This document shows, piece by piece, positions 1-8,500 of a stretch of 64,000 nucleotides of DNA. The stretch covers positions 33,706,953 to 33,770,952 of the forward strand of contig NC_084804.1 of NCBI RefSeq assembly GCF_963583255.1, written 5' to 3'. Within the stretch, counting starts at the first letter, position 1, and each line of letters begins with the position of its first letter. Position numbers and translations under genes: made by a program. Below the pieces are notes generated by a model. It was not told the DNA's origin, searched no databases, and worked only from the letters and a program-made list of their open reading frames with translations. The stretch comes from Pyrus communis (lineage: Eukaryota; Streptophyta; Magnoliopsida; Rosales; Rosaceae).

Positions 1-1350
1 AGTACAGAAAGCAACTTCAACCAAATGTACCCGATTACCCGTAGGCTAACATCACAAAGGAAGGTAACATGGCTTTGTCACCAAAATATAATAGAACGAA
101 GGAACATAAATTAGGATATATACCAAATCCTCAGATCATGTATTGAAAGTTATATGCTGACTCAGGTGCTATAGAAATTACAAAACAAGACCCGACGTTT
201 ACATGTCTGCAAGAAAATGTACAATATCTATCACCGATTAACTCAATTAGAGGTCCCTCGGTTATTTCATGCACCAACAGCACTTCAAAATTCACATTAA
301 ACAAGCTAATCTCAGGTTCTCATTTTCTTCCATCACAGTTTAAACATTTTGAGCTAAACTACCATTGCTAAGCACAGTGTATCAATTTATAATTTGACTA
401 CACCAATACCCGCCCCTCCATGGTGTGAGGAATCTCTTCATTTCTCATCAAGTCCAATCATGCACTGACCACTGCCCAGCAAAGAGAGTCACAAAGTCAG
501 GAGGAGGAGCGCACCTGACATGAGCAATGAGTTATTTGACAGGACAATGGCAGGGCGATCTTGACGGGAATGAGATCCTTCCTCACAATAATGGGCTAAA
601 ACCCACAGCTACAACCGCTCTGTAATCAGCACAGATTTAGTTCTTAGTTCAGTAGAAACTATGTCTTGAGCATCTCCAGGTTAAGTTGTTAACACAATGA
701 TCAATGCAGAAAGATAAGTAAAGACGGAAGTAACAGCATATTATTGATAAGCAAATCTTCAACCTCTAGTAATAATTTTCTGAAGGTTTCTTATCACGAC
801 CAAACATTACATTCTAGCCAGTCTTTATAGTTTATACAGTACACTGCCAAATTCTAGTATAAGAAAAATAGTTTATACATGCAAATTACTTGTGATTATC
901 ATTGTACAAGTAATATGTGATATCAGTCTCAAAAATAAACTCGTAAACTTGAAGATGAAATATTGCATGCCATTTTAGACATGATAAACTCTTGGAAATG
1001 GGATATAGGTAAGTTTCAATTTCTACAGAAGAAAAACAAGAATACTTGTGCGAGGCCAGAGCCTGCAAAAACTCACACATATATGAAGCATTCTGGTATA
1101 TCTAATTCCTACATACATAAACCATCTATAGCTCTTGGATTTCAGGAATTTTATTGCATTCACTATGATGTCAAAGTTACAAAATTCTCAAATAAAAATG
1201 ATGCAAAAAATTGCGAAGCTGAAGAAAATAATTCCTGGCTAAATCAACAGGAAGAAAACTAACTGTAAGAATCCAGTTCTGCAAGCTGATAAAGTGGTAT
1301 GGACAGTGAGTGGACAAACATCTAAAACATGCAGTGTAGACTCCACAATC
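1..1350. other. Intergenic or intronic sequence, no gene recognised
   Basis: AT-rich sequence with short scattered open frames only. I see no protein family, no convincing exon and no RNA gene. It could be part of a neighbouring gene's intron or UTR running off the window, but nothing in the sequence decides this. Confidence 0.5.
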
Positions 1351-1413
1351 AATGTTTTAAAAAGCAAAAGCGAAGCCAAAGCTTTTCATGGATAGCCTCG
1401 CCTAGGCGATAGG
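1351..1413. repeat. Left part of a dispersed CGCCTAGGCG-type repeat, split by the LTR element
   Basis: The segment begins CAATGTTTTAAAAAGC and carries GCCTCGCCTAGGCGATAGG directly before the LTR element. The continuation lies after the element at 12153. Together they form a roughly 500-bp repeat with imperfect inverted ends (CAATGTTTTAAAAAGC here; CAATATTTTGAAAAAC read in reverse from 12597). I cannot assign a named family; the inverted ends suggest a MITE. Confidence 0.5.
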
Positions 1414-2275
1414 TGTAAACACGAAAAATCCCTGAAACACAAGAGACAAGAATACGTGTACAAAATATATTTTATGTTTAATGATTTTGGGGTTACAATC
1501 TCTTTGTAATTTGATCCTCTGATTCTATCTTCGTAGGGTGTAGGTTTGTGGATGAGCTGTTGATCCAAAGGGCCATCGGGGCTTGATCTAGGGATGAACA
1601 GTTGATGAACGGATCTTCGAGGGCTTTTGAGCTTGATCTTGAAGACTGGGTGTATGGATTTCTTCAAGGGGTCGTCGGGGCTTGATCTTGAGGGTTGATG
1701 GATGAGCGGATCTTCAAGGGCTTTTGGGCCTAATCTTGAAGACTGATTGGATGTGTGGATTTGTTGAGGTTGTTGATCCAAAGGGCCGTTGGGGCTTGAT
1801 CTTAGGACGAACGGATGATGAACACTTTCTTCAAGGGGCCGTCGGGGCTTGATCTTGAGTCGGCGGAAGTTCTTCAAGGGCCGTTGGGGCTTGACCTTGA
1901 ATGAGGGTTTGACGAAGAACGAAGAGTGTTTTCTTGATCCTTCGGGATTTGCTTGAGAGCTTTAGAGTTTCGAGGCTTCAAGGTTTTGGTGTGATGTAAA
2001 TTCCTTTCCTTCTTTCTTTCCCTCCTTCCTTCCTCCGAAATGAATGCCTTGGCCTCCTATTTATAGAATTCCAAGACTTGATTTTTGGATTTAAATAATC
2101 AGATGAAATAAATCATTTCTGCCAGATATTGACACGTGTCCTATTTGATGATCTTTCCAATTTATTTCGATTTTTTCGTTGAGTCACACGCTACATGTAA
2201 AATTTATGTGACACGTAAGCGTTGAAATTTTAATTATTGGTTAACATTCATTTCACCGAAATTTCGATGTCTACA
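1414..2275 (-). repeat. 3' LTR of the non-autonomous element
   Basis: 862 bp, seemingly identical to 11291-12152. It contains many degenerate copies of a unit like TTCAAGGGCCGTCGGGGCTT and, read on the minus strand, the TATA-like motif TCTATAAATAGG at about 2056-2067. The LTR gives a fortuitous 163-residue open frame rich in PRRP/SSPDGPL repeats (1386-1877), which I take as a shadow of the repeat. Confidence 0.93.
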
Positions 2276-2290
2276 AATGCCCCCACTTCA
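2276..2290 (-). other. Polypurine tract of the non-autonomous element
   Basis: Read on the minus strand, the purine-rich run AAGTGGGGGCATT lies immediately upstream of the 3' LTR start (TGTAGACATC). Position and composition fit a plus-strand primer site. Confidence 0.7.
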
Positions 2291-4121
2291 AGGCGCGTCG
2301 TTGACATGTGCTTGTCACGTGTATGAGATGCGTTTTGAAGTTCCTTAATGTAGATGTCGATCCAAGGGCCGTCGGGGCTTGATCTTGAATTGAGCTGGAA
2401 ATTTCTTCAAGGGCCATCGAGGCTTGATCTTGAGTTCGACTGGAAGATTTTCTGGTTTCCTCCAATCGTTGATTTTCCACAAGCTTAATCTTGAACTGGG
2501 CTGGAAGATTCTTTTGGTCTCCTCCGAAGGTCTGAACTTACTCCTTTTATCTGGAGTTGAATTTGATTCAAGGGTGGTGAACACTTGATTTTGAATCGGA
2601 CTTGTGATTTCTTCAAGGGCCATTGAGGCTTGATCTTGAACTGGGCTGGAGGATTCTTCTGGCCACCTCCGCTCGTTGATTTTCCTTTGTGCTACTCTTG
2701 AACTGGGTAGCAGGATTCTTCTGGCCACCCCCCGAAGGTCTACGAGCGGTTTTCAGGATATGGCAGGCAAGTACGAGGTGGAGGTGCTGACCTGTTTCTT
2801 TGTTCAATCTTTCCAATTCGTATTGAAGAGGGTTGGAAAGATTGAAGTTTCCTTGTCCCTTCTCTGGCAGTGTATCAACCGTTGAAGATGACTACTCGAG
2901 AGCAATACTAGGTAAGCAATCAGGAATAGATTCCAGGTAGTCGGTTCCAGATCGGAAGACTGACTCCAGGTGCCGCTGACTGCTCTCTTTTACTTTGCCA
3001 TGCGAGTAATAACAAAGACAAAGGAAAAGACAGGGAAAAAACATGATATGAGATACCTTTGCTTTCGAGGAAGCAGCGAATGAATCAGCACATATATTTG
3101 TTGTGCTTGTCTCCACATGCTTCGATGTATCATTTTCACTTGCCTTACTTGCTCCCCTTTGCAGAAGTGGTATTTCCTTATGCAGGTTTAACATTTTCTC
3201 TTGTAGTATTTGTCCTCCGATGCAGGAGTTGAATGCAACCTTTGCATTTAAATGGTGCTTCACTCCTTGGTGGCAACTGGTTTGAGTGGAGGTTCTGACA
3301 TATTGCTTCCTCTGTCCTTGTCTTGGCAGGTGAGAACAAGGGCAAAGGAAAAGATAGGGAAAAAGCATGATATGAGATACCTATGCTTTCGCCCTTGATG
3401 ATATGAGATACCTTTGCTTTTGAAGAAGCGGTGAATGAATCAGCACATGCTTCAATCTATCGTTTCCTCCTGGGTCATCTGTACTCCAGGCATCTGGTAT
3501 CTTCAAAGGTTGAATAGGTTTTCTCAAAGGAAGAAGAAGAGTTGTGTATTTCGAGAGGCTTTGCTGGGAGTGCACCCTCAGAGGTGAGGAAGAGTTAGGC
3601 ATTTTCTTCAGGTCTGCCTTGCCATAAAAGATGAAGGTCGACGTATATAGGGATTTCTTAATAGCAAGTGTTGGTCTTGTTCTTTTACCCTTGTCGACAA
3701 ACGTCTCTTCGATATCTGAACGACGCCTCTTCGATTTCTGAGCGACGCCTCTTCGATTTCTGAACGAGCGCCACTTTTGACAAAGTTGCACGCGTTTTCT
3801 GAAAAGCAGAGAAAGCGTTGCCGAACTTTGCGCTTGTCGGTTAAAGACGTGTAGTCGCGATGATGGCATCCACGTGTTTTCGACTTTGTCAGATATCTTT
3901 TTGACAAAGTTGAACGCGTTTTCTGAAAAGCTGCGAACGCGTCGCCGAACTTCACGCAGGAAAATCCGGATTTTTTGAATCGGTGGTCGCGTCGCTTGGC
4001 TTTTTACAGAGGTATCGATCACTCCAACATACACACTCTGGAGATTTCCCATTTGTGAAAATCGTCTCCGGCCCTTTGAGAATTAACTCCGTCCACCCTT
4101 CACTTTGAACACCTTTGAAAA
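2291..4121. other. Non-coding 3' internal region of the non-autonomous element
   Basis: Dispersed GGGCCGTCGGGGCTTGATCT-like units continue from the LTR, followed by sequence with close relatives at 51366-52550. Open frames on both strands are repetitive and match no family. This region leads into the antisense ORF at 4122 and may hold its promoter on the plus strand. Confidence 0.5.
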
Positions 4122-4769
4122 ATGGCAAACTCAACGAACCTTTGCTTAGATTTGAGTCTCGGCAGCGATCCGGTTGCACCCCTTCAAGGTAATGTATGGC
4201 GCCCTTCTTTTTTATCTTCTAACGGTCCTCTTTCAGGTGAAGACTCTGTGATGCAGGATGCCACAACAGCTACAATAGTAGCTAGGAACCTCCTCACTCC
4301 GAAAGATAGTAGGCTGCTGTCAGGACGGTCCGATGAGTTAGCCGTTCAAGAGTCCCTCGCTCTCAGTGTTCAGTGCGCAGGCTCTGTGTCCAACATGGGC
4401 CAACGCCTACTTGCTCGCTCCCGTCAGGTTGAATCGTTGATGGCAGAAGTGGAAAGTCTCAAGCAAGAGATCAAGCAGCTGAAGTACGAGAATAGAAGTT
4501 TGCACGTGCTTGCAAATAACTATTCGTCGGGCATGAAGAGGAAGCTTGATGAGCTGCAAGAGTCTGAAGGTCGGATTCAAAGTGACCGTCAAAGGTTTTC
4601 GTCTTTCCTCCAGAGGCATATTTTTCCTGGGTCTTCCAGCGTTTGGCCAAGTATTGAGGCCTGGAATGCTCTAGCTCCGATGCCTTCCGCTCCGATGCCT
4701 CCTGCTCCGATGCCTCCCGCTCCGAGAGTTTTGCCAAGTAATGGGGCTTCACGTGAACAACCTTTGTGA
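4122..4769 (+). CDS. Antisense accessory ORF of the retroelement, coiled-coil protein of unknown function
   Basis: The 215-residue frame runs opposite to gag. It has a Ser/Leu-rich N-terminus (LCLDLSLGSD), a central coiled coil at about residues 100-160 (leucine and glutamate heptads around SLMAEVESLKQEIKQLKYEN), and a C-terminal MPSAPMPPAP-type tandem repeat at about 187-205. A diverged second copy lies at 52551-53246 inside the Athila-like element. Synonymous-looking changes and retained motifs between the copies argue that it is a real gene. Tat-group elements such as Grande and Retand carry an antisense gene between pol and the 3' LTR; this fits that place. No function is known to me. The EDLN-like LDLSL motif resembles an LxLxL repression motif, but that is only a resemblance. 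Confidence 0.65.
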   Translation: MANSTNLCLDLSLGSDPVAPLQGNVWRPSFLSSNGPLSGEDSVMQDATTATIVARNLLTPKDSRLLSGRSDELAVQESLALSVQCAGSVSNMGQRLLARSRQVESLMAEVESLKQEIKQLKYENRSLHVLANNYSSGMKRKLDELQESEGRIQSDRQRFSSFLQRHIFPGSSSVWPSIEAWNALAPMPSAPMPPAPMPPAPRVLPSNGASREQPL

Positions 4770-4914
4770 AAGCTCCATCTTTTTTTTTATTATTATTATT
4801 TTTTAATTTTATTTTATTTGTACACACTTGTAATTTCTTGGAGATTAATGGACATGCTTTTTTTTTTAATCAGTGTATTGTGTTAAATACAAATAAAACA
4901 TATACATCACTAAG

Positions 4915-4916
<2 letters not shown>

Positions 4917-4951
<35 letters not shown>

Positions 4952-5115
4952 GTTGGAAAGTGGCCAACTTGGCTATGCTTTCAGCTAGACAACAATTTGC
5001 AAATGCTTTTGGCTATAAAAAATTATAAAGGAAGAAAAGGAGAAACATGTTTCCTTGTTTTGGGGAGGAAAAACAAGAAAATGTTTTTGTTTTTTTTTTT
5101 TCTTCAACATCCGTT

Positions 5116-5152
<37 letters not shown>

Positions 5153-5335
5153 GTTGGAAAGTGGCCAACTTGGCTATGCTTTCAGCTAGACAACAATTTG
5201 CAAATGCTTTTGGCTATAAAAAATTATAAAGAAAGAAAGGGAATTATAAAGGAAGAAAGGGAGAAACATATTTCCTTGTTTTGGGGAGGAAAAACAGGAA
5301 AATGTTTTTTTTTTTTTTTTTTTTTTTTTTGTTTT
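4917..5335. repeat. Tandem duplication of a T-tract-bounded unit
   Basis: Two copies of a unit containing GTTGGAAAGTGGCCAACTTG occur, at about 4951-5101 and 5153-5320, each preceded by a pure T run of over 20 bases. The second copy has an extra 20-base internal duplication (GAAAGAAAGGGAATTATAAA region). The unit is inside the retroelement and has no coding sense. Long T runs read as A runs in the element's own RNA, so the units may be relics of captured polyadenylated sequence. Confidence 0.7.
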
Positions 5336-5409
5336 TTTTTTTTTATAAATATGGTGCTCTGCAAGGCTAGGTTTGTGGGTGAAAACCCAGGCCGAGTCCG
5401 AGAGAAGAC

Positions 5410-5553
5410 GGAGGAGATCTTTGGGTGTGAGTTGGCAAACTTTGATTTTGTCAATCACATTCAAAGGCAGCAGCAGAGGCAAGCAGACGGATGAAATCTT
5501 TGGGTGTGAGTTGACAAACTTTGATTTTGGTTAATCACATTCAAAGGCAGCAG
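5410..5553. repeat. Short tandem duplication inside the retroelement
   Basis: A segment of about 60 bases beginning TCTTTGGGTGTGAGTTG and ending CATTCAAAGGCAGCAG occurs at about 5418-5475 and again at about 5491-5553 with few differences. Confidence 0.7.
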
Positions 5554-6993
5554 CCATGGTGGAGGTGCAGAAGCAGCCAGAGCTTGAAGTAGTGCAAAGC
5601 GTCGAGCTTCACGATCGGCTAGTCGTTTGACAGCGGTCACTGAAGTTCTTCACCGATTTCGACCACGGTGGCCGGAGTGAGGAGCTTGAGGTAGTTAGTG
5701 GATCAGAAATCCTTGTCCATATGCCGCAGGCTGAGATGCTGCAGAAGGAAAGAATTTTTATTTTTTATTTTTTTATTTTTTTATTATCAATTCCTAAATT
5801 AAACTGGAATTCGAATGAAACTTGGTCAGCAACCACTAGCGCCCATTCTTCTTTGGCTGGGCTTTCTTCGGGTTTCTGTCTCAATGAAGAACACCAAAAA
5901 GCTTTTGAAGACGACCATGGCACAGAAGTTTGGGACCATAGCTGGGCATGTTGGGTTCCTCTTCCCTACTTGTTTAAACGTGCAGAGTGATGGCTTCTTC
6001 TCCATTGCATCTCTGAAAAGAGAAAGAGAGATGTCGAAAAACTTCTTTAGACACCCAAGAGGCTGCAGGAAGCTGTGGGAACACGGTTTGCTGCTGTGTT
6101 TTGGTGAAATCTCCGTTGGACATCACAAGTTGCAGGGTGTTGATGACGGCAAAGACATGGCGCAGCTGCTGTCTCTGTTTGGGCTTCTGCCTGACGTCGG
6201 CGGTTGCTGCAGCGTTATGCAAAGAAGGAAAGGCTGCTGCTTGTTCGTCCGTCACTGCTGTTGTTTTGTTCGAAACCGTCCTTGCATCATCGGCGGGTTT
6301 CGGGACCATCGCTGGGCACGATGGGTTCTTCTCCTCCACTTGTTCAAACATGGAGGATGATGGTTTCTTCTCCGATCGCAGGCTCCAAGTTGTTGGCTTC
6401 TCAAAATATCAAAACTCGATGTTACATTTGTTGCTTCTTTTGAAGCACTTGACATTCTAAAAAGAAGTTTTGGGTGCTGAACGCCACTGCTGCTGCCAGT
6501 GTTTGTATGAACGTGCTGTTTCGACTTAATGTCACGTGTTCCACAACCAACTTGATTTATTGGTCGATAATACCCTGCGGAAGATGAGGATTGCGCTCGA
6601 CTTGATGTACCAAAACAAGGATTTACATTAGTTCGTTTTTCTTGAATCACTTGTTGTGTTGACGGAACTGCCGCTGCACTTTTTACCAGCGTCCATTCTT
6701 GACTTTGCAATTTCCATCATTTTCCATGCTTTGTCGATATCATTTAAGCCACAACTGTCTCGATTTCTCGGTTGTTGACCACTTGTGGAAGCTGAGGACT
6801 GTGTCTAGCCTGATCTTTCATGGAGTACCACACCATTTTCAGGCTTTTGACTACTAATGCAGCCAGATTTAATTGAACTCGAAGAGAAGCTCAATGAACC
6901 ACTTTGGATGGCATTCCAATTTTCACGGAGTTCTTGTACTCGAGTGCACACATAACGACGGTGAACCAATGTTCTTGCACCTGATGCTGCAAC
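5554..6993 (-). pseudogene. Captured sequence of unrecognised host gene(s) inside the retroelement
   Basis: On the minus strand the frame leaving the DJ-1 fragment continues with a protein-like segment (RYVCTRVQELRENWNAIQ, then a Ser-rich stretch) to a stop at about 6805. Beyond it, frames with a LNDIDKAWKMMEIAKSRMDA segment and Ser/Thr-rich sequence run to about 6250. Composition looks coding but I do not recognise the family. At 5930-5990 and 6303-6360 two related segments (GCTGGGCA.GATGGGTTC on the plus strand) show an internal duplication. Stops and shifts make it non-functional as a single protein. Confidence 0.4.
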
Positions 6994-7182
6994 AGCTTTG
7001 GGTACAAGAATCTTAGGGGAATCACTGGCAGTCCACTCAACTGTGTTTAGCTCAGTTATGACATATTCATCCCTATGGTTGGACCGCATCACCAGTGGCC
7101 CAGAAACTTCATCAGCTTTTTCTTTCCCATACAATTGCTCGAGCAGTGCAACAGCAAACTCCATGGTAGTACCAGGTCCTTT
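6994..7182 (-). pseudogene. Captured fragment of a DJ-1/PfpI-family gene
   Basis: Reading down from 7182 the minus strand encodes KGPGTTMEFAVALLEQLYG, then KEKADEVSGPLVMR, and ends in SDSPKILVPKA. This is the end of the first DJ-1 domain (GPGT, EF..ALLEQLYGKEKA) plus the linker into the second domain (ILVP) of plant tandem DJ-1 proteins. Only about 63 of some 390 residues are present, with no catalytic-cysteine region, so it is a fragment. Plant DJ-1 proteins are stress-related, with glyoxalase or chaperone activity; nothing says this piece does anything. The identification rests on recall of the family's sequence, not on a search. Confidence 0.6.
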
Positions 7183-7244
7183 TTTTTTTCACAGAGCAGC
7201 ACGCAGATTCCCCTGCTTCTCGGAAACCCTCCTGCCACTGCATC

Positions 7245-7958
7245 TTAAAGATGACGCCGCCATGGTTCACAAACTCTTGAAGCACAATTGGGTGTGAGGT
7301 TGTCGAGACCATCGTGGTTGAAAACCAGCGCCATTTTGTGCGACTTGGCGCTGCCGTCGGCCACCAGTGGCTTCGCGATTACCGGAAACTTTAGACCCTC
7401 CCACGCCTGGCGATCAAACAGCGTTTCCTTGTCGTATATTACAATCTGCTTTGGAATCCCAAACGTGTCGCTCTCGTGCTCGATTCTCAGCTCCAAAACC
7501 ACCTGTAACATGGAAATCCGATTGTGTAGGCGCTCGATTGCCTCTGGCGCGTCGATTATAACACCGTCGGGGTTCTTGACCCTGAACTCCGCCAGCTCCC
7601 GCTTCCAATCGTCTCCGTAGAGCTTGTGCAGCACGCAGTCGAACGGCCCCTGATCTGCCAGCGAGCGCTCAGCGTCGATCCGAACGAGATCGATGCCCCG
7701 CGATCTGGCTAGGTTGACCAGCGACTCTTGGATGAAGCTTTGCTGCTTCTTGGGCAATGAAATTGGCAGCGGTTGCTGCTGGGTTTGTGGTTTGTTGACG
7801 GAGATTAACGGCAGTTCCTTCCAGGCAGTGCTGCAGACGGGGCAGAGGAGGAGGCTGTTCTTCTTGGCGTGTGCGGAGATGCAGAAGATGAGGTGCAGAA
7901 ACGGAAGCCAAGAAGCGAGCGGAGCTGTCGAAGCTGTGCCTGGGCCCGGATTTGGGCT
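7245..7958 (-). pseudogene. Captured RING-ITPK chimeric open frame inside the retroelement
   Basis: A continuous 238-codon minus-strand frame follows a TGA at 7959-7961. Its first part (7958 to about 7770) contains [18 protein letters not shown] then [16 protein letters not shown], like the C-terminal half of a RING finger and following segment in plant WAV3-type (vWA/RING) ubiquitin ligases; upstream it is garbled. From about 7757 it becomes inositol-tetrakisphosphate 1-kinase: [73 protein letters not shown]. The frame then shifts by one base near 7300, after which [15 protein letters not shown] continues in another frame to about 7250. About half of an ITPK (usually 320-350 residues) is present, lacking most of the C-terminal ATP-grasp and catalytic part, so kinase activity is not expected. 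The orientation is the same as gag. Confidence 0.75.
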
Positions 7959-8040
7959 TCAACGAGGGTCTGCACCGTCCGTTTTGTCTAGGGCCTTGAG
8001 GTCCATCTGCTAAGCCTGGGGCTGCTACTGTATATAAGGA

Positions 8041-8084
<44 letters not shown>

Positions 8085-8098
8085 TTTTTTTTCTTTTG

Positions 8099-8140
<42 letters not shown>
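8041..8140. repeat. TA microsatellite and long T tract
   Basis: An uninterrupted (TA)n run at about 8042-8081 is followed by T-rich sequence and a pure T run of about 33 bases near 8108-8140. It separates gag from the captured gene fragments. Confidence 0.9.
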
Positions 8141-8141
<1 letters not shown>

Positions 8142-8500
8142 ATAGAGAATATATATATTTTTTTTTTCTAATACATAGTAACATATGTATTTTTTTTTTC
8201 TTTTCTTTTCTTTTGTAATAAAATTGACTTTCTTTAATGAAACATTTATTTATTTATTTTGATGTGACTGTACTTGAAGTTTTGAAGTTTCAAGTTGCCT
8301 ACGTACTCTTCCAAAGAAGAGATCAAGTCATAACGTAGTTCAAATGAGTGATGGTTTTGATGATGATTTTGCCGTACACAGTTTATGCTCTTGTGGGCCA
8401 GGAGCGTTTGGTGCCGTTTGCAGTTTCAGCTCATGCAGGCAAGGAGCGTTTGTTGTCGCCTTTTAGGCTCGTGCGAACGAGGAGCTTTTGGTTGTTGTTG

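Noticed and set aside
1386..1877. 163-residue open frame with PRRP and SSPDGPL repeats, repeated at 11191-11754
   Set aside because: It is the LTR read in one frame; the repeats follow the LTR's own tandem GGGCCGTCGGGGCTT units and the frame crosses the LTR edge.
4766..5494. 242-residue open frame rich in Phe
   Set aside because: Made by long T runs and the tandem unit; no protein character.
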